Assembly: GCA_018398765.1 (NCBI GenBank)
Contig: JAHBMJ010004650.1
Coordinates: 1 to 64,000, forward strand
Direction: 5' to 3'
Source of the DNA: Chromera velia
Lineage: Eukaryota; Sar; Chromeraceae
DNA: 64,000 nt
In this document: piece after piece, positions 1-13,369 of the stretch
How the letters are laid out: each line of letters opens with the position of its first letter
How positions within the stretch are numbered: the stretch's first letter is position 1
Position numbers and translations under genes: made by a program
Notes under the pieces: generated by a model
What the model was told of the DNA's origin: nothing
Database searches by the model: none
Seen by the model: only the letters and a program-made list of their open reading frames with translations

Positions 1-520
1 AAACTTAAAGTTACATAAAATAAGTGTTTGCTAATTATGCGTAGCTGCGCCGTAGCATAACAGTTTGGTTATGATAAATTTAAAAAACTTAATTACTATA
101 TTATTAATTAAGTTATATTAATCTATCAATGACACTTCATAAACAAAAAAAAATCAGATTTAAAGTATTATCCATAAAACCCGGAGCACGTACTTTATTT
201 TTTTCTTTTTTGTTTGGCTGATTAATTGGAGAGAGGGGATGATGTATGCAGCATAAATATAGCGTAAAACGTGATATAACATTTCAAGTCTAGATTTCAG
301 GTCCGACTTGAGGGCAAAAATCCATTTAAGAAGGCACAAGCCTCTTAATGTGAGGGAAATTTTTGATTAAATCGGGCTACTTTTCCCGCAAATGGAACTC
401 GTATGCGCTATAGAGCGCTACATCGTGTGGGTAGACAGATCGCCGATCCTCGTACCGCTGTCTGTCTATCAGAAACAACACACCTCAGTCAGAACAACAG
501 GTGCCCAGCCAGTCTAACTG
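1..520. other. AT-rich non-coding start of the window
   Basis: The first 400 bases are clearly more AT-rich than the gene regions, with homopolymer runs and short ORFs only. I see no terminal repeats, RNA gene or coding exon. Confidence 0.4.
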
Positions 521-1052
521 ATGAACAAAAACATGAAGCAAAGCGGAGAAGGAGCTGTAGAGCCCACGGAATTGACTGCTCATAATATCCACTATCTAAA
601 TGAAAACTGTATGACCAGTCTGAAAGACAGTGAACTCGGTTTGACCTTCACATGTTTTGCGTATAACTTTCTGACGACGCTTCAAGATGACTCCCAAAAG
701 ATAGTCGGATAGAAGTTTAGATTTACAGTGCGAGGTAGGCACTGTAACTGTTACAATCTGTAGAACGAGGATGGCTTTTTCATTAAGATCAGGGATGGGA
801 AGGGAAGGGGGAAAGAGCACAGAAATAAATTGAAAGTATACAAGAACCTGCTGAGGGAGAAGATCCTCGGTGCCGTCATACGACAGGAAGTAGAGACTGT
901 AGTATTACAGATAGAGTCACTTCGTCACAGCAAACCACAACCTTCGCAGAGGATGACAAAGCTGACTTGAAAGATCTCCAAGACATGATTCAAAATAACA
1001 AGAACCTTCCAAGCCAGATGAAAAACGTCCTTTCTCATCTCTTGTCAGTCCA

Positions 1053-1060
<8 letters not shown>
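521..1060 (+). other. Possible coding scraps upstream of the PARP relic
   Basis: Two short open stretches read like protein rather than noise: TELTAHNIHYLNENCMTSLK (from 521) and ADLKDLQDMIQNNKNLPSQM (about 963-1020), on the same strand as the PARP relic. A third scrap at 2654-2863 (FTYSVEHTGERTSQIVNGTP, GTG-initiated) lies just before it. They may be former exons of the same locus. No domain recognised. Confidence 0.25.

Positions 1061-1087
<27 letters not shown>
1057..1087. repeat. (TC)n microsatellite
   Basis: Uninterrupted TC dinucleotides. Confidence 0.95.
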
Positions 1088-1092
<5 letters not shown>

Positions 1093-1510
1093 GCTCTCCT
1101 GCCGCCAAGCTTTGCTTCCAGTGGGTTTGGAGGAAGGTGCATTGCATGACGTATATATACATTTGCTTGTGCTGTACTTTAAAAAACCTTACTCTGGCAC
1201 CCCCTCTTTCCACTTTTCTGAATTTCCACACACTTTGTGCATTCAGTCTTCTCTAGATTAGTCTCTAGATCGTGTAAAAGAAAGGTAGACGGTGACCGTC
1301 GGTAGATCGGATCGTATGAAAGGTGTGTGTGTATTAGTTTGTATGTATGTAGTGAAACTTGATTTAAGAGAGACAGGGGCCGAAGGACAGAACGTCAACA
1401 CCTTTCTAATGTAAGCAGTTTGGGTCTCTATCAGTCATGACATAAATACTTTCTCTGACGCCTTTTCCGACCTTTTTCCTTCTCTAATATTTTATTAGGC
1501 ACGTGCAGGT

Positions 1511-1524
1511 CTATGTATATGTGT

Positions 1525-1563
<39 letters not shown>

Positions 1564-1583
1564 TATATGTGTATGTGTGTGTA

Positions 1584-1639
<56 letters not shown>

Positions 1640-1728
1640 TATATCTGTATGTATGTTTGTATGTAGGTGTGTATGTGTGTATGTATGTATGTGTATGTAT
1701 GTGTATGTGTATGTATCTCCGTGTGTGT

Positions 1729-1768
<40 letters not shown>

Positions 1769-1804
1769 ATATGTGTGTGTATGTGTATGTTTGTTTGTTT
1801 GTTT
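1511..1804. repeat. (TG)n / (TATG)n microsatellite, about 290 bp
   Basis: Compound TG repeat with regular ATGT interruptions. It generates several artificial Cys-Val or Thr-His ORFs. The stretch 1,088-2,320 around it holds pyrimidine-rich sequence and no supported gene. Confidence 0.95.
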
Positions 1805-2879
1805 ATGCACTTCTTCTCCAAATTAAATTCTCTCTCTTCCTTCCTCCTGCGTGTAGCAGAGAGGTTAGCAGAGGTGACAGGAATCTGATAGGGCAAGGGA
1901 TCCGAAAGCGTTCGGACCTCTGGTGAGTCTTTTCTTTTCTTTTCTTTTTTGTGCATGCCCTCCCTCTGTTGTAGAAGAATCCTTTTCCCTCCCTTTCCCT
2001 CATAGTCCTTATTACTCTCTTTATTCAATTTTGCTTCCTTGTCAGCAGCCTCTATATGCATGTCTGTGTGATCGAATGTATGAGGAAGTCGCTGTATGCC
2101 CTCCATCATCGTCATGGTGTGAAGCAGCTGCATTCGAAGGAGAGGTGAAAAAAGAAATGAGAAACTCGATCGAAACAAAGGATAAGAAAGCTCTCTCTCG
2201 AGATGCCTCTCTAGGGAAGGGTGCTTCTTCCTTCTCTCCCGAATTCAGGCTGAATCAAATATACACAACAAAAGAGTCGATCTTGTAGATAGAGAGAAAA
2301 GAGACTCGGGGGCAAATCAAACTAATTGCATGTGATCACTCGCTGTTTCTCCCTAAAACCGTCTCAATCTCTCCCTCCTACATGCTCTCTTCGATTCTCT
2401 TCTTTTCTGTTGCTGTGCTCAGTAACGGTGCCTGGAAACCACCACAAAGGAACTCACTGCAATGCTATGCCTTCGATCTATCATCGTGTGAAGCAGCTGG
2501 AGAGGAAAGTGGAAAGAGAGACATACGATCGAGAGAGCTCCCACCCCCCATCCATACTGGACATACCCTGCGTGCCGTGCTCTACCGCTCAGTCCTGCAC
2601 GGAGTGGAGGGCCCGGGAAGGATGTCGAGAATTCCTGGAGGCCAGCTGAGATTGTGACATGCAAAAAATGCATAGCTGAGTCTTTCACATATTCAGTCGA
2701 GCACACAGGGGAGAGGACGAGCCAAATTGTAAACGGGACACCAACCTATGTCGAGATTCACTACATCCCCCCCCCCTTCCTCGTGGTTAAGGAGGTCACC
2801 TTTATCTTTGAGGATGACCTTGTCATCACCTTCTTCAAACACGTTGAGAAAAAGAGGGCAGCATAGACAAAGAAGAGAG

Positions 2880-3426
2880 GAAAGGAGATGAAAGACTCCG
2901 TTAGGATCCGATACATGTTCAGAAGGGACCCTAACAGAAAGAAGATCTTCCCAGATGGGGAGATTGAGGTTGCCATCTAAATGTGGTCGCACGGGACAAA
3001 GAACCTCCCGAAAGTCTAAGTCGAGGAAGGGTTTCAATCCCTCTCCGAACAGCCATGCAATCAAACTATTAAATGTAGGGTATTGGTCTGTACCTTACAG
3101 ACGCGGCATCAAAGGGAGACCGTTACACAAGTTTGGTGGCCGTAGAGCGACAAACAGAGGAAGGAAGGAAACCCTCGAAGGACATAGTAGTTGTGCTAGT
3201 TTCTCTGGGGGGGATTTATTGCACCAAAGAGTCCATGAGGAGGGTTAAAGGGCCCCCAGAAGGATACGACTCTATCTATGCGATGGAGGTCGAGGACGTA
3301 GACGGCGATGTCAACCCAGAGCTGTGTGTTTTTGACAAGCGGGCCTGTATTCCCCTTGTAGTTGTCCGATACTACCACAAGGACGACTGCAAGTGTACCG
3401 CATGCACAAGCACACTTGTCGTGTAA
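2880..3426 (+). pseudogene. Relic of a PARP-type ADP-ribosyltransferase catalytic domain
   Basis: Three in-order blocks of the H-Y-E PARP fold are visible: a His motif M-W-S-H-G-T-K-N-L near 2981-3008; the Tyr motif GIGLYLTDAASKGDRYTS at 3077-3130; and the C-terminal run DIVVVLVSLGGIYCTKE, PPEGYDSIYAME and NPELCVFDKRACIPLVVVRY, with the catalytic-position Glu, up to 3396. They lie in different frames with in-frame stops and no plausible splice sites between them, so the copy looks broken in several places. PARPs transfer ADP-ribose from NAD to proteins or nucleic acids. Confidence 0.6.
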
Positions 3427-4237
3427 GCACTAAGAGAAGGGGGGGATTTTTAAGTGTTTCAGAGGAGAGAGAGCGCCCATACGAACGCATATCAATTAGA
3501 AAAGGCTCATGGAATTAAAAAGAGAATTTTGAAAGACGTGTTGCAAGTCGACCCTCTCATGCACGCGTCCTTCAGGAAAAATGATGCTTGACCATCTGAA
3601 GAAGGCTTCAGAGGCGGCAGAGAAAGAAGAGAGAGACATATGCACTGCCTACGCGGGTGTGTGCGTCGGACCCCATCGGACCCCAATCATGGGCTGATGG
3701 CAATGGCGTATGATGATGATGATTTTTTTTTTTGTTAGAAGAATGGTAGAAAGATTTCTTTTATTATTGATATGGCTTATAGGATTTGATATTATATGAC
3801 CTTAGTAGCCAGGACTGAATTAATTCTAGTTCATCATTATTATCATCCTAGTAATAAATGATAAGTTATTTACTGGTCTCGTAGTCTTACTCCTTAATCC
3901 TAGGCCTCATCATATCGATCAATTTTTTTTATAATAATAATATATCTACAGAAAAAAAAAACAATATAGAATAAGATAAAATAAAATTAATGTCTGTCTA
4001 AGGCGGCCAGAGGAGGATTGGCTTCCTTCCCCAATGCCAAGCGTTCAACGTACGGCGTTCAACACATACACGCGTTTGCTAGCGCTAGCTAGTGCGTTTG
4101 TAAATTTAAACTTCCTCTACTTATGACGCGGCAATTGACGCGGCATCGACGCCGGCCTCGCGTATGTCTACGTATGTCTAGGACTAGGTCTAAGACTGTG
4201 TTTGTAATTAATTATAATTAGTAGTCATTCAATTGAC

Positions 4238-4276
<39 letters not shown>

Positions 4277-4632
4277 AGTTTTCATGAATACAACAATGTG
4301 ACTGCCCGCAATTGCATTAAAGCAATTGCTAATTTAATTTGTTCTCGACTACGCAAGTCTGTTCCATTGTAATGAGTCAAAATTAAAACGTCCGGCCTTT
4401 ATAGGGGTCATTAGCTTGGGCTAATCCATTGCGGAGAAAGAAAGCCGTTGAAAACGTGTACTTGTTGTGCAGACGTTACACAACCCACAGTACCGGTTCT
4501 GTGATTGTTGCCCCATCACTGCCGCTCTGTCGCTTACTGGGATCCGGAATGTGACGTCCCTTTCTTTAGCGCTGCTCCATGCACCCCTCGGCTTCGGATC
4601 AGTCAGCCGACTTTTCATATTTCCTTTCCATT
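3427..4632. other. Intergenic region with AT-rich island
   Basis: From about 3720 the sequence turns AT-rich after a GAT-repeat and poly-T run, and includes a (TA)n tract at 4240-4271. Short + strand text near 3582 (LDHLKKASEAAEKEERDI) is followed by that GAT/poly-T run, a layout reminiscent of a non-LTR retrotransposon 3' end, but too short to call. The 3' UTR of the giant gene presumably occupies the last few hundred bases. Confidence 0.4.
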
Positions 4633-7600
4633 TTACTTTCTCTGTATGGGGGATCCTGAACGGCGTTTCAGAGGAGTGACTTCGGAGACGTCAGACTCCG
4701 AGTCAGACTCCTCTTCCCGATCCTCTTCCCTTCGCTCGTTTTCGTCTTGGAAAGTCTTGTCTCCGAGCCCCTTTTTGACTCTCTCTGTCTCCTCCTTCAA
4801 ACCGAAGGGACGTGAGGAACCATCAAAGTGGGACCGGAATGTTGGGAGACGGCTGCGGGTGCCGAGAGCAACACTCTCGTAGAGCTGCATGGCCGAGAGT
4901 GTTGCGTTTGCGGCTGCTTTGCCTGCCCCGTCTCCTCTCTCTTTTTCCCTTTCTCCACCGTGTGGCGCTGTGAAATTCAAATTTCTGTTTGCGCCTCTTT
5001 TAGACCCCTGAGACACTTCTGAGGGTCTCTGATGAGCCCTGCTTCCGCTTCCATCCATTCGCCTGATCTCCTCGTGCATGTCTGCCTGAGGAGACTGCTC
5101 GAGAAGATCCGCGTCGTCGGAGTCGAAAGAGAGCTCCCTGAGGACTAGGTCCAGTTCGTGAGCAGGACTGCAGCGGGGGGTGGGAGAGTGGATAAAAGGG
5201 AAAGCAACACAGAAGAATAGAAAGGAAAAAACAAAGAGAGAAGGCAGCAATCAGGACAGACTCCATTGCAAACAGACGAAAGAAGAAAAGATAAAAAAGA
5301 CATCGAAACAACAATTCACTCCCTTCTTTCTTCCAATATTCCAGCCTGATTGCTGCGGACCCCCCAACCTAGCTGAGTGGACTGACTCTTTGGGTGCACT
5401 CAGGGGGGCGTCTTTGTCGCCTGCTTTCACTGCATGCAGACACAATTCAGGCGACACAGGCAGGCAGGCAGGCAGATGGATGGACGGAGACGTGGAGCAA
5501 GGGGTTTGAGCTAGGGGCTGCGAAGAAAGGAGAGAAGATGCGCGCAGGTACGAAGCATTGAAATAGAGCTCGGTGTCACAGTGCTGTAAAGTGGAGGAGA
5601 AGACAAGACACCACTGCAAGAAGAACACCTGACTGAAAACCGGAAGCGAACGACTGACCTTTCTCTCGATATTCAAATTCCCCCTCCACGCTGATGCCTG
5701 TTGAAAAGAAAGGGGGAGGAAGGTTCTGCTGCATCAGAAGAGGACTCCTCTCCTCAAACGACGACTTTGACGCATCACTCTTCACCTCCCCCACATCGGC
5801 CTGCCCCCTCCCATTCCCGTTCCCTCCCTCTCCTTCTTCTTCCGGTTCTTCCTCCAGCTCCTCCTCCTCACTCTCCCCAAGCACATCCTCGAGGATAGAC
5901 CCGAATTGGAAAGCCCCCGGCCCCCCTTCTCTCAGTTGGGGTCCTTCTGCGAGGGGGAGCCAGCACTCGAGAGCCTTCCCGTGAACGGAGTCTACCTGCA
6001 TATGATGCACAAACACAGAATGAACAGAAAAAGAGAGAGAAAGGAAATGCAGTGCAGTGCAGCGTCAAGGCAACAACAAGCAGAGAAGATGGGATGCACA
6101 GCGAGGGAGGTGATTGAAAGGAAAGGACTGGAATGGAAAGAAAAGAAAATCAAGCTAGGGGAAAGACACACCAGGCTGCGCGTATGAAGGCTGACCTCGA
6201 AGGCTGGACCTCCTGATGGGTGAGTCACCCCAAAATGGTCCGACAGGGGCAGCTCCACAAAAGCAAAGTCGCAAAACAAATCCTCCTTCCCAGGCTCATC
6301 GATTGTCCCCTCTCCTCCCGATTCGATTTCTCCCCTCCCCACCCTGTCCGACTGTGACCTCATCACAGAGGAGGAAGGCCCTCGCCGGGAAGGGGCGTGC
6401 ACTCTCTCGACCAGCCTGAAGGAGAAAGAAAGAAGGTAAGCAAAGTAATCTGCACTGCCTGCTGGACGTACAGAGAAGCCAGCGTCAGATGCAGACAGGA
6501 TGCTTTTCACAATCCCAACTCACCAAAGGCACATGCAAACTTCTCTGCATCGCTATCTGTTTTGAACCTTCTGCACATCTTCCATGGTCCGTTTCTACTT
6601 CGCAAAAAAGGTCTAATGGACTCATGCGAAAATCCTGTTTTCGACAAATCCTCTACTTACTAGAAAAAGAAAAGACCCCTTTCCGAAATGACATACCGGT
6701 AGTTTGGCCGTTCTCCCCTCTGCTTTGCCTGTACCCTCGCCACCGCCAAAGAAGTCCGGATGGTAGACTTCCACACCTGCACACGCAAATCTGACAGCTG
6801 GGACCCCAGCGACTCGGACCCTTCGGACCCCCTGCTCTTGCTCTTGTTGCTGGTCAGTCTGCTGAGAGGAGACAGACAATCCCCCGGGAACCCCGTCATC
6901 GGAGGGTTGCAGGCAGGATGCGCGACGTCTGTGCGGATGTAACGGAGCCACCGAGCAATCAAGCTCATACCTCCCCGATCCAGGATTCTTCTCTTCGCAC
7001 CCATGAAGCAAAGGTAGTGCTGCAAAGACGCAAAAAGAAAAAAAAAATGCCAATACACATGCAAGCAGGCGTCTACACTCACACCTGTACAAAGAAGGAA
7101 AACATTGCAGCTACACAGTATACCGTCCCTAGGTGACCGACACAGAGGACAAGAACCAAACAGACCAGACAGACCAGCAAGAGAATGCATCTTTTTCACA
7201 TCACATGGACGCGACTACAGCATGAGAGAGAGTCCTATGCTGACTGACCCAGAGGACAACGACTGGATGCATGTGGAGGAAGGTGCGGAGTGCCCTAAGA
7301 ACGGTGTCGAGGTCGGCCGCAGACTCGAGAAGGTGTCCATTCTGCCCGAAAGAGAAGAAAGCCTCTCCGACCTGCATATATCCAATCATCAATCCACTCA
7401 TCCAACCGTCTCGATACTCATTCGACCATCTTGTGGTGAGCACAAGGCGCAGAGAAAGCACACAGATGAATACTCATGTATGCATGCATGCAGACCGTGA
7501 ATGAATGCATCAAACCGGCCCCCCCATCCACACAAATCACGCACTCACCTTCTGAAGCTGTGATGGACGCAGGGGGAAGCCACTCTGCCGCAATCGCTCT

Positions 7601-8499
7601 GGGACGACACAATCGAAGAGACGCTCAGCGTTCCGTCCCATACCCCCGAAGGAGACGCTGCCTTTCACACTCCCACTGATGGAGGGCGAGAGGGATCTGT
7701 CAGACACATCCGAGACCCTCCCTGCACCTGAGCCTCCGACGATTCCTCGACGGAGTCCCTTGTTTTGTCTTTTTGAGTTTGGCTTCATTCCTTTGATTTT
7801 GGTCACCTCTCCCCTGGTTGAAGGAGGGAGACGGAACGATCGGAATCTCTTCCCTGAAGCTGGAGACGGCGAGAGAGGACTTGCCTCCGACACCGACCCT
7901 GTCTCTCTTCCTTTCTTGGAGACAGGAGAAGGAAGTCTCCGGACGCTTTCATCAACAGCAAGTCGAAAGCTCTTTGGGGTCATCAAATGAAAACTGGAGT
8001 CCGGTCCCGATCTCACCTTCCTGTCTGCCCATGTGAGAGCCTCTACTGCCAACTCATCCCGACTGAGGGGGTCCCAACGGTCTCCTGCGATGTCGAAAGC
8101 CGCCCTTCTCTTCGACAGAATGACGCCGGGAGAAGGAGACTGTGGGGGTAGTGCGGACTCCAGTCCAAAAGCGTCTTCTCGCGTCGGGACGACGGGAAGA
8201 GACGGAGACGCTGCTGGTCTGGGTGAGGTTGTTGTGCGTCTGCGTGGTGAGACCATTGGTGAGCACTCATCTTCCTCTTCTGAATCCTCTTCCTTCTCAC
8301 TGCCTTCCCTCTGTGGTCCCTCTCCTGCTCCAGTCGGAATGACAATCTCCTTCTCTCGACTTTCTAAGGACCTCTGTAGGTCCTTCAAGAAAGGATGGTC
8401 GTCCTTCGCCTCTACTGAGGGCCTGAGGAGCTTTTGCGCTATCCACAGAAGCTCATCGAGGTCGTTCACGCCCTCGGAAGAAGCGGCAAGCTCCTCATC
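4633..8499 (-). CDS. Cytoplasmic tail, last eight exons and stop codon
   Basis: Exons 7549-8499, 7249-7371, 6697-7019, 6524-6570, 6196-6449, 5659-5995, 5369-5429 and 4633-5167; all internal phases agree. The acceptor of the first (8499, CGGAG) is the only weak joint in the gene; the TGCAG at 8512-8516 gives the wrong phase unless a small exon was missed. The tail is about 780 residues, rich in Ser, Glu and Arg, with acidic runs (ESEEEELEEEPEEEGEGG; EKEEDSEEEDE) and Ser-Pro sites that look like kinase targets. No catalytic domain is visible. TAA stop at 4633-4635. Confidence 0.7.
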
Positions 8500-9891
8500 C
8501 TCCGCAAGTCTGCATTCAAATAGAGATACAAGGGGAACGGGATAGCGCCGGTCTGATGTGCAAGGCAGAGGTCAAAAAGACCTACCTTCCCCATGATGCA
8601 GTTCCGCGTCAGATGAAAGAAAAGGGCATTCCGTCTGAAGACAGTACTACGTTTTGCAGTTGAAAGGGAAAGTTGACAGAGAGAAACCCGACAGATAATG
8701 AATGAGTGAAACCAACCTTTGAGAGCAGACAAGAGCCCATCTGAAAAGGAATTCGTCAAAGTGCTCCGGAGGCTGGAACTTCTTGTGCGTCTCCAAGGGA
8801 CTCTGGGCGCGCCCCCCTTCGCGTACACCCCCAGGCACCTGTCGCCCGCCTTTCCTTCTCTTGTCAAGACCGACTGAGGGCCTTTGCTTGATTGCCGCTA
8901 GACTGCGAAAGGATGTCGGGGGTTGCATCTTCTTATTCAACGCCGATGCTTCCTTCTTCCTGTCAGATGCCATCTCGGTGTCCCATTTTATCAGAATGTC
9001 CGACACAACAAGGTCAATTTCAAGGAGAGTGCCAAGCAACTCCTCCCGCGAGAGTGGTCGGACCCCTCCGAACACCTTCCCGCACCGAGCCAGAACAAAA
9101 GAAGATATCGCCACAGATTTCTCTGTCAGTGCCCCTCCCCCTTCATGCACTCCTGCGGAGGTGTCCTCGTTGTGATTGTCTACCAGACGCAGAGTGTCCT
9201 TGCTGACCAGCCTGTCCACAGCAACCTCTATGGGGTGGATGATCCATTTCAGAATCGGCATCACCCAAAGGAATGGTACTCTCACGACGGCATCTGGCAG
9301 GACTGTGGAGGGATCAGAGGACTCATCCACCTCCCGCACCACCGCAGAGACGTCAGCAATGTACCCAATCACAATGATAGAGGAAATACGGACGAGAAAG
9401 AAGCCGTTCAGTCCGAGAATCGCCCCCATGACTGCCAAGTTCTGAAGCGCTGTCATTGACTCCAACAAAATCATCTGAACAGAGAGAGGCAGATAAACAG
9501 AAAGCTGTGACATAGGAGTAAGACCAGGAAAAAGAGGGAGGCAAACATGGAGAGAGGCACCTCGATTCATTCACTTTTGCCCAGTGATAAAACGACGTGC
9601 ATGCAGAGTGACCTGAAAACCATATGATGCCCTTGCTTGCCATCAATCCTTTTCTTCTTTTTCCTTTTCTCCCTCTTCTGTTAGGCTTCACACTTTTCCA
9701 ATCCCCATTCATGCATTCTCACCTGGAAGAGCACGAGGGACAGGAGCCAGAAGGCCAACGCCTCTGACTCCAACCTATTCAGGATGTCGTTGTCCTGAGT
9801 GTTGAACGGACGGAACCGAGACTGGACCACGAAGGAGAACACAGCCAGCCACACTGCCTGAGAGAGCCTCATGTTGGAGTTCTCCCCTGCA

Positions 9892-9936
<45 letters not shown>

Positions 9937-12900
9937 GGGGAGAGAGAGAGAGAGAGAGAGGTTCGTCAAAAGACACAGAAGCAGGTCTTATTCAGGAGAA
10001 GAGGCAGGGAGAAATGGTAGACGAAAGCGAATGTCCCCAGCTGAGAAGAGAGCAGCATCGCGCGAGTAGGTCGAGAGACTTAAAAGAAAAGAAGATGATC
10101 CCGCGAATCCACTCACCGAAGTAAAAAGCGAGGCACAGTTGCAAAAGAAATTTCCGTATGATGATTGTGAGTTCCCAGAATTCGAAACCCGCCCGGAATC
10201 CCTGCAGACAAGAAACGGAAAGAAAAGACGAGATGAAAGGAATAATATGTGATGACCTGCGAAGCAATTTTCTGCATAGGTACCTGTATCAAGCGTGCTT
10301 CGACCAGCTAGATTCATGCCCACTGCAATCATTGCGGGGCTCGACGTATGGGTTTCATTTTTCAGTGAGATGAACCAAATCAGCCGACAGATGTGCTGGC
10401 CTCAGCTGTACAGCATTTTTCCCATGAGGCAAATAAGGGCGTGCTTCCGATACGAAAAGAACAAACAGAACAATCAATTTCTTCTCGTGCATGTCCTGAC
10501 AGTCCACTACTGGCTCCGTTCTTCCTCGCTCGTATGGACTCTTGTTGCCTGTCTGCTGTTCCAACGTTCTGACCTGAATGAGAAACCCGAACCGTCGTCG
10601 AAAGTTCGCACGGAGCGGCCGGTTGCTCTCCAGCCTCAGTCTTCGGAGTTCTGTGACCAGAGCGACACCCAGCAGGAGAGGAATGACAACGCCCAGAAGG
10701 ACCATGGACGCCGCCGCGATTCCCGACCACCGGATGTACACCTCGTCTGAGCACGACACCGAGGGCGCGCTCTCCACCCGGGTCTCTAGACCCTCCGCCA
10801 GAGGCTCGCATCTGCAGAGAGGCGATGGATCAGCGTAGTTGCACTAACTCTTCGAAGAACAGAAGGAAATTCAGGCAGACCAACAACGTGAGAAGGAAAC
10901 AGCCCAAAGTACAGGAGAGGCAGCACACAGACAGGCAGATGCACACGTGCACACACACAAACACAGAGAGACACTGTCTCACCTGAGCACCCCGAGAAGT
11001 TCCTCCAGGGAGCCCTCGAACATCAAAAAAAAGAGGACAATGTATCTGCACACAACTACACACATCACTGTGTTCACAAGTGTAGGAAAATAAAAGATAA
11101 GAAGAAGAGCGCATCGTTTCACGCTCACTGTCCCTTTGGAATTGGAATAAAGTTTCTACCAGCTGTAGTCAGTGCACACGAGACGAAAGACATGCGCTTT
11201 ACTCATTCAGCACACATGCTTTCTGAGAGAAAGAGGGAGAGGGAGAGGGAGAGGGAGAGGGAGAGAGAGAGAGAGAGAAAGAGACAACGAGAGAAGACGA
11301 GACACAGATCGAGAGACTACTGCTGACACTGAGACCATGTCCTCCATCAGGCATTTGAAGAGACGCCGGAATTCTCGAAATCCGTTCGGTTGGGTCACTC
11401 CAGGAGGCAGCGGCAAGTCGTACCTGCGGATGGATCGAGCCGTCGATCACCGGAGGGGGACCAAAAATGCATAGGAGTACGCATTGACATGTATGCATAC
11501 AGGGCTTCTACAGAGGTACGCGTGAATAGGTGGACTGAAAACTGATCTATCAATTGAGAAGGATGACGGCACTGGAGTGAGGTGCCCCTTGACAGCTAGG
11601 GTGTGCGGATAGAATAGAGCGCAAGGCGTACAATGCCAAAGAACATGTTGAATATCTGGATGGCCGACTGACCTCCAGATGCCGAGCACTCTTTTATTCC
11701 ACCGCCTCCAGATCTCCAGTCTCATCAGCTGTCTCTGCTGTGCTTCCGTGAGGCCTGCAGTCCTCATTCTCTTCTCCAGATTCCTCTCATGCTCTTCCTG
11801 AATCCTTGCCACCTCCCTCTCCTCTTCCTGCAGAGGCACAATCGAACTCCCCCTCCCCCTGGAGGAACTGGAGATCGGCGTGATGGCTCTGGCCTCTCCA
11901 AGGAGGGAAGACGGAGGGAGAGTCAAGTTGGCCCGTCGAGAAGAAGATTGAGGATCCTCTGGGGATGGGGCTGGGAGACGATTTGCTGACTGCTGCTGCA
12001 GTTTTACCTCGACTCGGCGCCTCTTGAAGCGTCTGCAAGCGCGTCAAGGAATGGCCGTACATGCACGGGGCGTGCACCCATATGAGGAAGCGACGAGTGT
12101 AGAGAAACACAATGAATCTTTCTCACAGATTCTCTATCAACAGAATTACCGCCTCGTCAGGTTGCGTGATAGCCTGCTGTCTGCCGTGCTAGGGATCTCT
12201 CGGCTGAGTCGCTTCTGTGTCTGGCTGTGCTGGTCGCCTCAAGCTTTCCCTTTCTTCCCTTTTGGTGTCAATACGTCCCTGATGTTTCCCTGTGTGCGGC
12301 AGTCTCTGTCTTTCTCACGGACGTTTTTCCCTTCATCACAACGTTTTTTCCTTCATAACACATGAAAAAAAAAAATTCTTTCAGACTGACGAAAGGATGG
12401 AGGCGTTGAAGACGATGCAGGACCCCAGCAAGGTGAGGAAGATGGCGGAAGCGAGCATCTTGAGGGTGTTGCCGATTTTGAGAATGATGAAGGCCTCGTC
12501 GGGAGGGTAGCTGCGGTGCGCGAAGGAGCGCAGGGAGAGCAAAATTCTGAATGAAGGCGGTTACTGGATTTCTCAATTGGCACGTTGATTCGGTCCCTTT
12601 TTCTGTTTGTTGGGGAATGGTTCGAGTGTTTGTACTGGTCGTTTATGATCTTTCTTTGGCACACACGACATCTCTCCATCCCGCAGAAAATCTCATGCAT
12701 GTCCACAGAGAATAATGCATGCATGCATCATTCATCCCACATGCACCGCCCCACCGACCCTGCAGCCAGGAGAAGAGGTTCGAGAATGCAGTCAGTGGAG
12801 AGGACCCCGTTGATGGAGGGAATGCCGGGGATCAGTTCGTCTAGTTTCGGGATGTTCTCGGGAAGTTCCAGAGAGGCGATATTGATCATCCCAATAAATC

Positions 12901-13306
12901 CGATCAGCGAGAGAAAATTCAGAAGAGTCCCTGCAGGTATCGTTCCGAAACAAAAAAAAAGAGCAAAGAAGGTGCATGTGCGTGGGAGTCGAATGAACAG
13001 TACAATTCAACTTGAAGTCATCTGAATAAACGAACGAATGTACTCAAGTAGCTAGACTGAGAGCACCACTGGCAGTCAGTCTTCATGTACTCATCATGTG
13101 CGTTCTCCCGAGAATATTTCCGTGACCAAGCTTGACGATATTTGACGAACAAAGGCGTCCTTCACTGTTGAGGAGGGCAACGGCGTATTCAGCATGAGAG
13201 GGACCGTGGAACGCAAAAAAATGGAATTCGATGGAGTGGCTTGGACTCATCGCTGGCTGAGCAGCACTGCTTTCATCAAATTGGCCGAGATAGAAAATCT
13301 TGTCTT

Positions 13307-13369
<63 letters not shown>

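Noticed and set aside
1503-2178. Cys-Val-rich (+) and Thr-His-rich (-) ORFs
   Set aside because: They are translations of the TG/CA microsatellite and its flanks, with no coding features.
2654-3426. Reading the PARP region with a ciliate-type code in which TAA/TAG are sense codons
   Set aside because: The two large genes in the window use ordinary stops and never need stop reassignment, and the region also changes frame.
3582-3735. 3' end of a LINE (short ORF followed by GAT repeat and poly-T)
   Set aside because: Only about 35 codons with no reverse-transcriptase motif and no second copy to compare; kept only as a remark.
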